64,000 bases of DNA from Candidatus Accumulibacter propinquus. Its GTDB lineage: Bacteria > Pseudomonadota > Gammaproteobacteria > Burkholderiales > Rhodocyclaceae. The position numbers and the translations under genes are program-made. Numbering within the stretch: position 1 is the first letter of the stretch; each line of letters opens with the position of its first letter. Under the pieces are notes generated by a model that had not been told where the DNA came from, made no database searches, and was given only the letters and a program-made list of their open reading frames with translations. Below, piece after piece: positions 50,610-60,433 of this stretch. The stretch covers positions 124,001 to 188,000 of the forward strand of contig JADKBU010000001.1 of assembly GCA_016714935.1 (NCBI GenBank), given 5' to 3'.

Positions 50610-52997
50610 TTGAGCAACTTCATCGTACGCAAGGCCGCCGTACTCGGAGCGGGTGTGATGGGCGCGCAGATCGCCGCGCACCTCGCGAATGCCGAAGTGC
50701 CGGTGGTGCTTTTCGACCTGCCGGCCAGGGAGGGTGATCCCAACGGGATCGTCAACAAAGCCATCGACGCCCTCAGGAAGCTTGAGCCGTCGCCACTGGC
50801 CACCAGGGATCGCGTCAGCTACATCGACGCCGCCAACTATTCGCAACACCTCGATCAACTCAAGGATTGCGACCTGATCATCGAAGCGATTGCCGAAAAG
50901 ATGGCGTGGAAGGACGATCTCTATCGTCAAATTTCCCCCTTTGTCGCGCCGCACGCGATCATCGCTTCGAACACCTCAGGCCTGTCGATCAACCGCCTCG
51001 CGGAGGCGCTGCCGGCAGCGCTGCGCTCGCGATTCTGCGGTATCCACTTCTTCAATCCGCCGCGCTACATGCACCTGGTCGAGCTGATCGCGACCAGGAG
51101 CACCGATCCGGCGTTGCTCGACAACCTCGAGTCCTGGCTGGTCTCGCGCCTCGGCAAGGGCATCGTCCGCGCCCTCGATACACCGAATTTCGTTGCCAAT
51201 CGCGTTGGCGTGTTCTCGATGCTGGCGGTGATGCACCATACCCAGCGGTTCGGGCTGGGTTTCGACGTCGTCGATGCCTTGACCGGACCGATCATCGGTC
51301 GCCCGAAGAGCGCCACTTATCGTACCGCCGACGTGGTTGGTCTGGATACCCTGGCGCATGTCGTCAAGACCATGCAGGACACCCTGCCCGAAGATCCCTG
51401 GCATGGCTATTACAGCGTGCCCGACTGGCTGGCCGCGTTGATCGACAAGGGCGCGCTCGGCCAGAAGACGCGCTGTGGCATCTTCAGAAAGGACGGGCGG
51501 GCGATCAAGGTGCTCGACCTGGCCAGCCAGGACTATCGCGAGAGTGCCGGCGACATTGATCCGACGGTGCTGGCGATCCTCAAGAATCGCAATCCTGCCG
51601 AAAAATTTGCGCAGTTGCGCGCCAGCGAGCACCCGCAGGCGCAGTTCCTGTGGGCGATCTTCCGCGATATCTTCCATTACGCCGCCTTCCATCTTGCCGA
51701 CATTGCCGACAATGCCCGCGACCTCGATTTCGCGATGCGCTGGGGTTTCGGCTGGTCGCAAGGGCCATTCGAAAGCTGGCAGGCCGCCGGTTGGCGGGAG
51801 ATTGCCGAAGCCGTCAAGGCCGACATCGACGCGGCGCAGGCGATGAGCCCGGCGCCGCTGCCGTCCTGGGTCTTTGGCCGCGTTGCCGACGCCGGCGTGC
51901 ATGGCCCGCAAGGTTCGTATTCGGCGAGTTCCGATGCCTACCAGCCGCGTTCCGCATTGCCGGTCTATCAGCGGCAGATTTTTCCCGAGCGTGTCCTCGG
52001 CGAGAAAGCGGCCAGCGGTCAAACCATCTGGGAGAACGAGGGGGTACGGCTGTGGACGCTGCCGCAGGTCGACGCCGGGATCGCCATCGTCAGCGTCAAG
52101 TCGCGGAACCACACCCTCGGACGCGACGTGATTGTCGGGTTGCAGGCAGCCGTCGCCCGCGCCGAGGCGGAGTTCGCGGGCCTGGTGCTGTGGCACGAGG
52201 CGCCTTTCGCTTTTGGCGCCAATCTCAAGGAGGTGGCCGAAGCGATCGCCGGCGGCGAATTCGAGCTGCTGGAAAAATATGTCGCGGAGTTCCAGAACGC
52301 TTCGATGTGCCTGAAGTATGCCCAGGTGCCGGTGGTCGCGGCGGTACAGGGCATGGCTCTGGGCGGCGGCTGCGAGTTCCTGATGCACGCCGCCAAGCGG
52401 GTGATTGCGCTGGAGAGCTACATCGGCCTGGTCGAAGCCGGCGTCGGTCTGATTCCGGCCGGTGGCGGATGCAAGGAGTTTGCCATCCGCGCCGCGCAAC
52501 ACGCCGCGAAGACCGGCGGCAACGACCCCTTCGAGTTCATCCAGCCGGTGTTCATGACCATCGCCATGGCCACGGTGTCGAAGAGCGGCGCACAGGCGAA
52601 GGAGCTGGGTTTTGCCGTCGAATCCGACAAGATCGTGTTCAATGCCAACGAACTGCTCTATGTGGCGCTGCGTGAGGCACGCGGTCTCGCCGAGGCGGGC
52701 TATGCCCCACGCCTGTCGCCGCGCGCGATCAAGGTCGCCGGCCGCACCGGCATCGCCAACTGCGAAATGATGCTGGCCAACATGAAGGAAGGCGGCATGA
52801 TTTCGGCGCACGACTATGTGGTGGCCAAGGCTGCCGCGACGGCCCTGTGTGGTGGAGACATCGAGACCGGATCGTTGGTCGACGAGCCGTGGTTGCTGAG
52901 CGTCGAGCGCAAGCTCTTCGTCGAGCTGCTGAAGAACCCGAAAACCCAGCAGCGTATCCAGCACATGCTGGAAACCGGCAAGCCGCTGCGTAACTGA
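50610..52997 (+). CDS. 3-hydroxyacyl-CoA dehydrogenase/enoyl-CoA hydratase fusion (FadN-like order)
   Basis: The 795-residue product has the reverse domain order to the enzyme at 46664. An N-terminal NAD-binding dehydrogenase domain (KAAVLGAGVMGAQIAAHLAN, then HFFNPPRYMHLVEL) comes first and a C-terminal crotonase domain (AFGANLKEVAEAI and GMALGGGCEFLMHA, from about residue 490) follows. It would carry out the middle two steps of beta-oxidation. The start is TTG at 50610 with a strong AAGGAGGA at 50598-50605. It is paired with the thiolase 20 bp downstream. Confidence 0.93.
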   Translation: MSNFIVRKAAVLGAGVMGAQIAAHLANAEVPVVLFDLPAREGDPNGIVNKAIDALRKLEPSPLATRDRVSYIDAANYSQHLDQLKDCDLIIEAIAEKMAWKDDLYRQISPFVAPHAIIASNTSGLSINRLAEALPAALRSRFCGIHFFNPPRYMHLVELIATRSTDPALLDNLESWLVSRLGKGIVRALDTPNFVANRVGVFSMLAVMHHTQRFGLGFDVVDALTGPIIGRPKSATYRTADVVGLDTLAHVVKTMQDTLPEDPWHGYYSVPDWLAALIDKGALGQKTRCGIFRKDGRAIKVLDLASQDYRESAGDIDPTVLAILKNRNPAEKFAQLRASEHPQAQFLWAIFRDIFHYAAFHLADIADNARDLDFAMRWGFGWSQGPFESWQAAGWREIAEAVKADIDAAQAMSPAPLPSWVFGRVADAGVHGPQGSYSASSDAYQPRSALPVYQRQIFPERVLGEKAASGQTIWENEGVRLWTLPQVDAGIAIVSVKSRNHTLGRDVIVGLQAAVARAEAEFAGLVLWHEAPFAFGANLKEVAEAIAGGEFELLEKYVAEFQNASMCLKYAQVPVVAAVQGMALGGGCEFLMHAAKRVIALESYIGLVEAGVGLIPAGGGCKEFAIRAAQHAAKTGGNDPFEFIQPVFMTIAMATVSKSGAQAKELGFAVESDKIVFNANELLYVALREARGLAEAGYAPRLSPRAIKVAGRTGIANCEMMLANMKEGGMISAHDYVVAKAAATALCGGDIETGSLVDEPWLLSVERKLFVELLKNPKTQQRIQHMLETGKPLRN

Positions 52998-53017
52998 GCG
53001 AGCAAGGAGAACAGATC

Positions 53018-54220
53018 ATGAGCAAACAGATTCAGGACGCGTACATCGTCGCCGCCACGCGTCTGCCGGTCGGCCGTCGCAAGGGCATGTTGGGCCACGT
53101 TCGTCCGGACGACATGCTGGCGCACGCCATCAGGTCGGTGATGGCACAGGTGCCGGGCCTTGACCCGGCAATGGTCGAGGACGTGATCGTCGGCTGCGCC
53201 ATGCCGGAAGCCGAGCAGGGCATGAATGTCGCGCGCATCGGCCTGCTGCTGGCAGGCCTGCCGAACAGCGTACCCGGGGTGACCGTCAACCGCTTCTGCG
53301 CCTCCGGTTTGCAGACCGTGGCGATGGCCGCCGATCGCATTCGCCTCGGCGAAGCCGAGGTGATGATCGCTGCCGGTACCGAAACGATGTCGCTGATGAA
53401 CCAGATGATGGGCAACAAGATTGCCCTCAATCCGGCCATCTTCGAGAAGGAAGAGAACTACGCGATCGGTTTCGGCATGGGCATCACCGCCGAGAAGGTT
53501 GCCGCACAGTGGAAAATCTCGCGCGAGGACCAGGATGCGTTTGCCGTCGCCTCGAACCAGAAGGCTTGCGCGGCGATCGCCGCCGGCCATTTCAAGGCCG
53601 AGATTTCGCCGTACGCCGTCAAGGCTCGCGTGCCGAATCTGCAGACTGGAGAAGTGACCGTCAAGGAGTATCTTGCCGAGAACGACGAGGGACCGCGTTC
53701 GGACAGCAGCCTTGCCGGCCTGGCCAGACTGCGACCGGTGTTTGCGGCGCGTGGCTCGGTCACGGCGGGCAACAGTTCACAGATGTCCGATGGTGCGGCA
53801 GCGGTACTGGTCGTGTCGGAAAAAATCCTCAAGCAGTTCGATCTTCGGCCGCTGGCGCGTTTTGCCGGCTTCTCCGTGGCCGGCGTGGCACCGGAAATCA
53901 TGGGAATCGGCCCGGTCGAGGCGATTCCACGCGTCCTCAAACGGGCTGGAATCCGGCAGGACGAAGTGGACTGGTTCGAGCTCAATGAAGCTTTTGCCGC
54001 GCAGGCACTGGCGGTGGTACGCACGCTGGAACTCGATCCGGCCAAGGTGAATCCGCTCGGCGGTGCCATCGCCCTCGGTCATCCCCTCGGCGCGACCGGC
54101 ACGATTCGCACCGCGACCCTGGTGCACGGCCTGCAACGGACCCGCCAGCGCTACGGCATGGTCAGCATGTGCATCGGTACCGGCATGGGGGCGGCGGGGT
54201 TGTTCGAGTCGCTGCAGTAA
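53018..54220 (+). CDS. acetyl-CoA C-acyltransferase (thiolase, FadA-like)
   Basis: The 400-residue thiolase has Cys in NRFCASGLQT, NEAFAAQA, GHPLGATG and the C-terminal CIGTGMGA. AAGGAGA at 53004-53010 is the ribosome-binding site. It would cleave the ketoacyl-CoA produced by the preceding fusion enzyme, making this a two-gene beta-oxidation unit. A long terminator follows 20 bp after the stop. Confidence 0.95.
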   Translation: MSKQIQDAYIVAATRLPVGRRKGMLGHVRPDDMLAHAIRSVMAQVPGLDPAMVEDVIVGCAMPEAEQGMNVARIGLLLAGLPNSVPGVTVNRFCASGLQTVAMAADRIRLGEAEVMIAAGTETMSLMNQMMGNKIALNPAIFEKEENYAIGFGMGITAEKVAAQWKISREDQDAFAVASNQKACAAIAAGHFKAEISPYAVKARVPNLQTGEVTVKEYLAENDEGPRSDSSLAGLARLRPVFAARGSVTAGNSSQMSDGAAAVLVVSEKILKQFDLRPLARFAGFSVAGVAPEIMGIGPVEAIPRVLKRAGIRQDEVDWFELNEAFAAQALAVVRTLELDPAKVNPLGGAIALGHPLGATGTIRTATLVHGLQRTRQRYGMVSMCIGTGMGAAGLFESLQ

Positions 54221-54240
54221 ATCGCTGCGGGTGTCCTGCA

Positions 54241-54279
54241 TGGGCCCCGCCCGGGTTTCCGGGCGGGGCCCACCTTTTT
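54241..54279 (+). terminator. strong rho-independent terminator after the thiolase
   Basis: A 14-bp perfect GC-rich stem (54241-54254 with 54259-54272) has a GTTT loop and is followed by CCTTTTT. It closes the fatty-acid locus. Confidence 0.93.
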
Positions 54280-54357
54280 CAGGGTTCCGGGTTGGCTGCT
54301 GCGCATCCTTCCTCGCTACCGGCTGGCCGGGGAGCGGGCAGGAACACAAGTTCCCGC

Positions 54358-54385
54358 TTGAGCGCAGGCAGGTGTCTGGCATAAT
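54358..54385 (+). promoter_or_regulatory. possible promoter of the DUF2802 gene
   Basis: TTGAGC (54358-54363) and CATAAT (54380-54385) are 16 bp apart, 30 bp before the ATG at 54416. Confidence 0.4.
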
Positions 54386-54415
54386 GTTCGCCGGACACGG
54401 GCACGAAGGCGCACA

Positions 54416-55006
54416 ATGGATCTGGAGCTACTGGGCAGTCTCGGATGGCGCGAAGGACTGATGGCGATCATCGCCTTGCTGGTGGTGTACATCGTCGTCC
54501 TCTTTTTCCGAATGCGGCGCCTGCAGCGCAGCATGGCCGCCATACCGCCGCTGGCGGCGCAGTCGGCGGTGGCGGCCTACAGCGCCATCCAGGAACCGCC
54601 GCCGGTCGCCGCGGCGGTCGCGCCGCCAGCCGGAAACGACGCGAGCGCCGCCAACGTGGAGGCGTCGGTACGGGTCGATGCCGGCAAACCCGAATTCGCC
54701 TGGAACGAGCCGCCGCCGGAAATTCCTGGTCAGGCGCTGATCGATGCCTTGCAGCGGGAGTTTTATCAGCTGCGCTGCGAAGTGGACGAGTTGCGTGCCG
54801 AATTGCTGGCCACCCGTGAGGACTTTCGGCGCCAGTATGCGCAATCGGCAGGTCCTGCGCAGGGTGCCTCGCCGTTGTACAACGATGCCATGCAACTGGC
54901 GATCCAGGGGCACGATGCGACCACCATCGCTCATCACTGTGGCATTGCGCGTGCCGAGGCGGACCTGGTCGTCGCGCTGGCGCGCAACCGCCACGAAGGG
55001 CTGTAG
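54416..55006 (+). CDS. membrane-anchored DUF2802-type protein
   Basis: This 196-residue protein has an N-terminal membrane helix (about residues 14-32), a Pro/Ala-rich linker, a short predicted coiled coil (about 105-140, with QLRCEVDELRAELLATRED) and a C-terminal helix-turn-helix-like segment with YNDAMQLAIQGHDATTIAHH and AEADLVVALA. That tail matches DUF2802. In some proteobacteria DUF2802 genes lie near flagellar or chemotaxis genes; no molecular function is assigned. Confidence 0.75.
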   Translation: MDLELLGSLGWREGLMAIIALLVVYIVVLFFRMRRLQRSMAAIPPLAAQSAVAAYSAIQEPPPVAAAVAPPAGNDASAANVEASVRVDAGKPEFAWNEPPPEIPGQALIDALQREFYQLRCEVDELRAELLATREDFRRQYAQSAGPAQGASPLYNDAMQLAIQGHDATTIAHHCGIARAEADLVVALARNRHEGL

Positions 55007-55151
55007 AAGCGGAGCCATGGCGCATGCCTGTGTCGGCCAGCGTTGATCATGAAGTCATTGCCGTTTGCCGCGTGGGCGAGCATGAACCTTGCGCACGGGT
55101 CCCGGAATGGACTCCCGCGGCGCGCGCGCGGCTTGTGAGTTGAGGCCGGCG

Positions 55152-55859
55152 ATGGGCAGTCGTCAGGAAGGTGGCGGCGCGGCAGGACGCCCGGTGCGCG
55201 CAGCACAGGCACTGCTCCTGGGGCACGCCGACGGCGGGAACGCTACTCTCAAGCGTCAGTTGCTGTCGCGGATGGGCATTGCCGGGCTGCTGGTCGTGGC
55301 GCTTCTTGCCGGGTTGCTGTTGTTTGACCAATTGAGTACGTCCGACGAACAGACGGCGAATGGGGCGCTGTTCACCGAACCCGTGCCGGTCAGAAAACGG
55401 CCTTTGCCGCCGTCATTGGTCGTGGCGGAGACGCCTTCCCAACCCCTGCCGTTGCCGCAGGTGGCGGCCGGGCCGCAGGCCAGCGGCGAAGCGATCGAAA
55501 GGCTGCTTCGCCTGGCCACGCCGTCGACGGCGGTGGAAGGGGATGGCGCAGCGGCCGCGACAGCCGCCGCCGACTCGACCGCGAGCACGGCCGGCGGAGA
55601 TGCCATCGTCGGGCCGCCGGTGGCATCTCCGCCGCGTCTGCTGTCGGGGCCCGCCTTGTTGTCCGGAGTCCTGCCGGATGCGCGTCGAGCCGAGGAACTG
55701 CAGGCGAAACTTGCGCAGGACGGGATTCCCGCAAGCATCGAAACACGCCTGCAACTGGGCCCATTCAAGACGCGCGCCGAGGCCGACGCGGCACGCCGAA
55801 AGATGCTGGCCCTCGGGATCGACACCCTGTTGGTGATGCGCAAGGGTGGCAAGCCGTAA
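55152..55859 (+). CDS. SPOR-domain membrane protein
   Basis: This protein of about 235 residues has one membrane helix (about 42-60, GIAGLLVVALLAGLLLF), a long low-complexity Pro/Ala/Thr periplasmic region and a C-terminal SPOR domain (SGVLPDARRAEELQAKL through KMLALGIDTLLVM). SPOR domains bind denuded peptidoglycan at division septa. The start is uncertain: ATG 55152 is chosen for length, while ATGs at 55089 and 55107 are also in frame and none has a strong ribosome-binding site. Confidence 0.75.
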   Translation: MGSRQEGGGAAGRPVRAAQALLLGHADGGNATLKRQLLSRMGIAGLLVVALLAGLLLFDQLSTSDEQTANGALFTEPVPVRKRPLPPSLVVAETPSQPLPLPQVAAGPQASGEAIERLLRLATPSTAVEGDGAAAATAAADSTASTAGGDAIVGPPVASPPRLLSGPALLSGVLPDARRAEELQAKLAQDGIPASIETRLQLGPFKTRAEADAARRKMLALGIDTLLVMRKGGKP

Positions 55860-55864
55860 GTCGC

Positions 55865-56203
55865 TCAACGCTTGGCCGGCAACAGTTGCCGGCGCAGACG
55901 TCGGGCGAAAACGCCCATTTCCCTGGCCGCCTGCAGGTCTCCCCTGGCTTCGGCGACGCTGATCCCCTGTTCATAGGCGGCCAAAGCTTCGGCAGCTTGC
56001 CCGCCTTCGCTGAGTGCCTTGCCGAGCAGCTTCCAGGCGGCTGAATAGCGGGCGTCGCGGTCGAGCGCTTCGCGCAGGCGGACTGCCGCTTGCTCGAAGT
56101 TGCCGGCCTTGAGATACTCGCTGCCGAGTGAATAGCGCAGCAGGGCGCCGTCACGCGGACCACCGAGCAGTTTTTCGAGATTTGTAATCAGTGTGCCGGT
56201 CAT
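55865..56203 (-). CDS. small TPR-repeat protein
   Basis: This 112-residue protein has two to three tetratricopeptide-type helix pairs (LLRYSLGSEYLKAGNFEQA, AAWKLLGKALSEGGQAAEA). It lacks a signal peptide and ends in a basic stretch (RRLRRQLLPAKR). TPRs mediate protein contacts; its partner is unknown. It lies alone on the minus strand, convergent with the SPOR gene across only five bases and divergent from ridA. Confidence 0.8.
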   Translation of the reverse strand: MTGTLITNLEKLLGGPRDGALLRYSLGSEYLKAGNFEQAAVRLREALDRDARYSAAWKLLGKALSEGGQAAEALAAYEQGISVAEARGDLQAAREMGVFARRLRRQLLPAKR

Positions 56204-56248
56204 TCGACATCCCCGTTTTCAATTCCAGACATTGTAGAGGACAGCAGC

Positions 56249-56632
56249 ATGGCAAGAACGATCATTTCAACTGTGCATGCGCCGGCGGCCATCGGCACGT
56301 ATTCGCAGGCGGTACGAGTGGGCGATACCGTTTATCTCTCGGGCCAGATCGGTCTTGACCCGGAGCGCATGCAACTCGTCGAGGGTATCGATGCGCAAAT
56401 CGTGCGGGTTTTCGATAACCTCAAGGCGGTGGCCGAGGCATCCGGCGGTTCGCTGGCGGACGTCGTCAAACTCAACGTCTTCCTCACCGATCTGGCGCAC
56501 TTCGCGACCGTCAATGAAGTCATGGGGTGCTATTTCTCGGAGCCGTTCCCCGCCCGCGCCGCGGTCGGTGTCGCCGCGCTGCCGCGCGGGGCATTGGTCG
56601 AGGCCGATGCCGTGCTGGTACTTGGCGGCTGA
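56249..56632 (+). CDS. ridA: RidA family enamine/imine deaminase
   Basis: RidA hydrolyses reactive 2-aminoacrylate-type enamines made by PLP enzymes. The 127-residue product has the family segments APAAIGTYSQAVRVGDTVYLSGQ and NVFLTDLAHFATVNEV, the key Arg in FPARAAVGVAALPRGA and the C-terminal Glu in VEADAVLV. Its stop overlaps the recG ATG (TGATG), so the two are cotranslated. Confidence 0.95.
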   Translation: MARTIISTVHAPAAIGTYSQAVRVGDTVYLSGQIGLDPERMQLVEGIDAQIVRVFDNLKAVAEASGGSLADVVKLNVFLTDLAHFATVNEVMGCYFSEPFPARAAVGVAALPRGALVEADAVLVLGG

Positions 56633-58677
56633 TGCCGACGGCGGACGCGATCGCGGCGCCGCCGGCAATCCGGAACCATTTGCGCAAGCTGGGCCTGGAG
56701 CGGCGAGAAGATCTCGTTCTGCATCTTCCGCTGCGCTATGAGGACGAGACGCGGATCACGGCCATCGCTGCCGCTCCCCTCGGCGTCCCGGTGCAGCTCG
56801 AGGTCCGGCTCCTCGAGGTGACGCTCAGGCTGGTTCCGCGTCGCCAGTTGCTGCTGCGGGTCTGCGATGCGCGTGCCGAGGACAGCCTGCTCGATCTGCG
56901 CTTCCTGCGTTTCTACGGCAGCCAGCAGCGCGCGCTGGAAGCGGCGTGCGGCTGTCGGTTGCGCCTCTTCGGCGAGGTCCGCTGCGGCTTTGACGGTCTC
57001 GAGATGGTGCATCCGCGCTATCGGGTGGTTGCCGACGACGAGCCGCTGCCGCAGTCGCTGACGCCGCTCTATCCGACGACGGCGGGGTTGACGCAGACGG
57101 TACTGCGTCGCCTGATCATGCACGCGCTGCGGCAGGTCGATCTCGCCGAGGTGCTCGAAGAGAACTGGTGCAGCAAGCAGGCGCTGCCGTCTTTTGCGAC
57201 AGCGGTGTCATTCCTGCACGCGCCGCCCCCGGCTGTTTCCGAGGCGGCACTCGAGAACCGCACGCATCCCGCCTGGCAGCGCATCAAGTTCGACGAGTTG
57301 CTCGCACAGCAGCTTTCACTGCGCCGTGCCTACCTGGCTCGCCGGCATCTGGGCGCACCGGCCCTGCCTGCCGCCTGCCCACTCGCCCGGCGCCTTGAAG
57401 CCGCTCTCCCGTTTACGCTGACCGGGGCGCAACAGCGTGTCGCCGCCGAGATCGCGGCCGATCTCGAACAGCCTCGTCCGATGCAGCGTCTGCTGCAGGG
57501 GGATGTCGGCTGCGGCAAGACCGTCGTCGCTGCCCTGGCGGCCTGTCAGGCGATCGACGCGGGGTTTCAGGCGGCTTTGATGGCGCCTACCGAGATCCTT
57601 GCCGAGCAACATTTCCTGAAACTGCGCGCCTGGCTGGAGCCACTGGGCGTCGAGGTGACGTGGTTGGCGGGCGGCCTCGGCAAGACGCTCAGGCGGGCGA
57701 AGCAACAGCAGGCCGCGAAGACCGCGCAATTGGTGGTCGGGACGCACGCGCTGATCCAGGAGAGCATCGATTTTGCGCGCCTCGGGCTGGCGATCGTCGA
57801 CGAACAGCATCGCTTCGGCGTCGTGCAGCGGCTCGAGTTGCGGCGCAAGGGAAGCAACCCGCACCAGTTGATGATGTCGGCGACGCCGATTCCACGCACG
57901 CTGGCAATGAGCTATTACGCCGATCTCGACGTTTCGGTGATCGACGAACTGCCGCCGGGCCGATCGCCGGTCCGTACCCGGCTGTTCTCGGATAGCCGGC
58001 GAGACGATGTGATTGCCGCCGTGCGCGCCGTCGTTGCCGGCGGGCGGCAGGCTTACTGGGTTTGTCCCCTGGTCGAGGAGTCCGCCAAACTGGAACTGCA
58101 GGCCGCACTCGCAACCCACGCCAGCTTGAGCGTCGAGCTTTCCGGCCTGCGCGTCGGGCTGGTGCATGGGCGCCTGCGGGCCCGCGACAAGGGTGCCGTG
58201 ATGGCCGCCTTCGCTGCCGGCGAGATCGACGTCCTGGTCGCGACGACGGTCATCGAAGTCGGTGTCGACGTGGCCAACGCCACCTTGATGGTCATTGAAC
58301 ACGCCGAGCGCTTCGGGCTGGCGCAGCTCCACCAGTTGCGTGGCCGCGTCGGTCGCGGCACCCATGACTCGGTCTGTGTTCTGCTCTACCAACAGCCGCT
58401 GTCGGCGACCGCGCGGGCCCGCCTGAAGATCATCTTCGAGCACACCGACGGATTCGAGATTGCCAGCCAGGATCTTCGTCTACGGGGTCCGGGAGAGTTC
58501 GTTGGCAGCCGCCAGTCGGGGATGCCGCTGCTGCGCTACGCGGACCTCGCGCTCGATGGCGAACTCGTCGAACTGGCCAGGGCGATGGCGGCGACACTGT
58601 TGCGTGCAGCCCCCGATCGCGCCGCGCGCCACCTGCAGCGCTGGCTCGGGAATCGCGAGGAACTGCTGAAGGCTTGA
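56632..58677 (+). CDS. recG: ATP-dependent DNA helicase RecG
   Basis: RecG remodels stalled replication forks and Holliday junctions. The 681-residue product has an N-terminal wedge OB domain, then Walker A GDVGCGKTVVA, the DEQH box VDEQHRFGVVQR, SATPIPRTLAM and the C-terminal helicase motifs with ATTVIEVGVDV and QLRGRVGRG. The ATG at 56632 lies on the ridA stop and gives family length; an open frame upstream runs through ridA in another frame and is not used. Confidence 0.96.
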   Translation: MPTADAIAAPPAIRNHLRKLGLERREDLVLHLPLRYEDETRITAIAAAPLGVPVQLEVRLLEVTLRLVPRRQLLLRVCDARAEDSLLDLRFLRFYGSQQRALEAACGCRLRLFGEVRCGFDGLEMVHPRYRVVADDEPLPQSLTPLYPTTAGLTQTVLRRLIMHALRQVDLAEVLEENWCSKQALPSFATAVSFLHAPPPAVSEAALENRTHPAWQRIKFDELLAQQLSLRRAYLARRHLGAPALPAACPLARRLEAALPFTLTGAQQRVAAEIAADLEQPRPMQRLLQGDVGCGKTVVAALAACQAIDAGFQAALMAPTEILAEQHFLKLRAWLEPLGVEVTWLAGGLGKTLRRAKQQQAAKTAQLVVGTHALIQESIDFARLGLAIVDEQHRFGVVQRLELRRKGSNPHQLMMSATPIPRTLAMSYYADLDVSVIDELPPGRSPVRTRLFSDSRRDDVIAAVRAVVAGGRQAYWVCPLVEESAKLELQAALATHASLSVELSGLRVGLVHGRLRARDKGAVMAAFAAGEIDVLVATTVIEVGVDVANATLMVIEHAERFGLAQLHQLRGRVGRGTHDSVCVLLYQQPLSATARARLKIIFEHTDGFEIASQDLRLRGPGEFVGSRQSGMPLLRYADLALDGELVELARAMAATLLRAAPDRAARHLQRWLGNREELLKA

Positions 58678-58792
58678 ATCCCCGGACAGGCGGTGAGCCG
58701 GCGCCGAGCCAGCCACCCGGGCCGAGTTCCGAACAAAGGTGCAGCGCTGCCGGTGTTGCGGCGCCTGCATGCCGCAGAGCGATACGCGTCGT

Positions 58793-60433
58793 TCATGCGA
58801 CCCGGAAATAGCCGACGGCCGCGCGTAGCTCACCCGCCAGGCGGTCAAGCTCGGTAGCCGCGGCGGCGTTGCTTCGTACCGTTGTGCTGGTTTCCTCGGT
58901 CATCGACGCGATGTGCTGGATATGCCTGGCGATATCGTCGGCTACGCTGGCCTGTTCGCGCGTGGCCATCGCCACCTGCTGCACGCGCTCGCTCGACTCC
59001 AGCGCCTGGTGGTGGCTGGCTGCCAGCAGGCTGCCTGCTTCGCGCGCCTGTTCAAGACTTCTGGTGACCTGTGGCATGGCCTCTTCCATGGCGAGGACTG
59101 CCGTATCGGTATCGGCTTGAACGCTGACCACCATTGCCCCGATTTCTCCCGTGGCCTTGCTGGTCCGCTCGGCAAGCTTGCGGACTTCGTCGGCGACGAC
59201 CGCGAAACCGCGACCCTGCTCACCGGCACGAGCCGCTTCGATGGCGGCATTGAGCGCCAACAGATTGGTCTGTTCGGCGATTTCCTTGATGACGTCGGCA
59301 ATTCCGCCAATTTCTCGGGAGCGGCTGGCCAATTGCCGGATCTGTGCCGACGATCGAGCGACGATTTCGGAAACCTTCTCGATCTCGTCAGCCGAAGCGT
59401 GCACCAGAGCCTGTCCCTGCTGGGCAGTGTTCGCTGCGGCGGTGGAACTGTCGCCGGTAGCGCGCGCGTTCTGCGCGACTTCGTTGATGCTCACCGTCAG
59501 TTCCTCGATCGAAGCCGCGGTCGCTGCAGTCGAGGTCGCCTGTTCTTCTGCAGCGCGGCGAACTTCGTCGGTGGCCACCGAAATTTCGCCAGCGTTGCTG
59601 ACCAGCGTCGCGGCCAGGCGGTCGATCGACGAGAAGATGCTGCGCAAGCGGTTTTGCATCTCGGCCATCGAATGCATCAGACTGCCACTGGCACTCTGGT
59701 CGGCGCGCATGTCCCGACCCAGATCACCGCCGGCGATGCGTAGTGCGATCGCTGAGGCTTCGGCCGGTTCGCCGCCGAGCTGGCGCAGTACGCTGCGGCC
59801 GATGAGCACCGAAACTCCGGCCAGGAAGGCGATGGCCAGCACGATGATGAGCAGCGAATTGATGGCTTCGCTGCGGAATGCCTTATCGACGTCGTCGAGA
59901 TAGATGCCGGTACTGTAGACCCAGCCCCACGGCTTGAATTGGGCGGCATAACTGACCTTGGGCACGGGTTTGTCGCTACCTGGTTTGGCGAAGGCATAGT
60001 CGACCGCGCCGCCGCGCTCATTGCCCAGGGCGACGCGCACCAGTTCCTGAATGATCATCTTGCCGTTCGGATCGCGCAATTCCGTGCCGCTCTTGCCTTC
60101 GAGTGCGGGTTTGGCGGCGTGCATCACAAAGTTGTTTTGCGCATCGACGATGAAGAAATACTCGCCGTCGCCGTAGCGCATGCGCCGGAGTGTATCGGCC
60201 GCCTGTTTTTTTGCTTCGTCTTCACTGAGCACGCCACTGGTGCTGAGATCGTGAAAGCGCGCAATGACGCCACCGGCAACTTCGACGAAAAGGCGTGTCC
60301 GATCGGTGCGGTCCTGCAACATGTTGCTGCGCAGGTCGTTGAGAGATGCGAGCCCCAGTGCGGCGAGGCCGAGTACGGCAATCGCTGTCAGCACGATCAG
60401 GCGCGTCCTGATGCGCCACTCTGTGAGTTTCAT
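58793..60433 (-). CDS. methyl-accepting chemotaxis protein with Cache sensor
   Basis: This 546-residue transmembrane receptor has a first membrane helix (about 12-32), a periplasmic single-Cache domain with YGDGEYFFIVDAQNNFVMHA and PWGWVYSTGIYLDDV, a second helix (about 190-212), a HAMP-like region and a signalling domain. The tip IGGIADVIKEIAEQTNLLALNAAIEAARAGEQGRGFAVVAD-type hairpin is visible. The Cache pattern resembles sCache_2 carboxylate sensors. No C-terminal CheR-binding pentapeptide is present (ends YFRVA). The ATG at 60433 follows GGGGAGAAG. Confidence 0.93.
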   Translation of the reverse strand: MKLTEWRIRTRLIVLTAIAVLGLAALGLASLNDLRSNMLQDRTDRTRLFVEVAGGVIARFHDLSTSGVLSEDEAKKQAADTLRRMRYGDGEYFFIVDAQNNFVMHAAKPALEGKSGTELRDPNGKMIIQELVRVALGNERGGAVDYAFAKPGSDKPVPKVSYAAQFKPWGWVYSTGIYLDDVDKAFRSEAINSLLIIVLAIAFLAGVSVLIGRSVLRQLGGEPAEASAIALRIAGGDLGRDMRADQSASGSLMHSMAEMQNRLRSIFSSIDRLAATLVSNAGEISVATDEVRRAAEEQATSTAATAASIEELTVSINEVAQNARATGDSSTAAANTAQQGQALVHASADEIEKVSEIVARSSAQIRQLASRSREIGGIADVIKEIAEQTNLLALNAAIEAARAGEQGRGFAVVADEVRKLAERTSKATGEIGAMVVSVQADTDTAVLAMEEAMPQVTRSLEQAREAGSLLAASHHQALESSERVQQVAMATREQASVADDIARHIQHIASMTEETSTTVRSNAAAATELDRLAGELRAAVGYFRVA

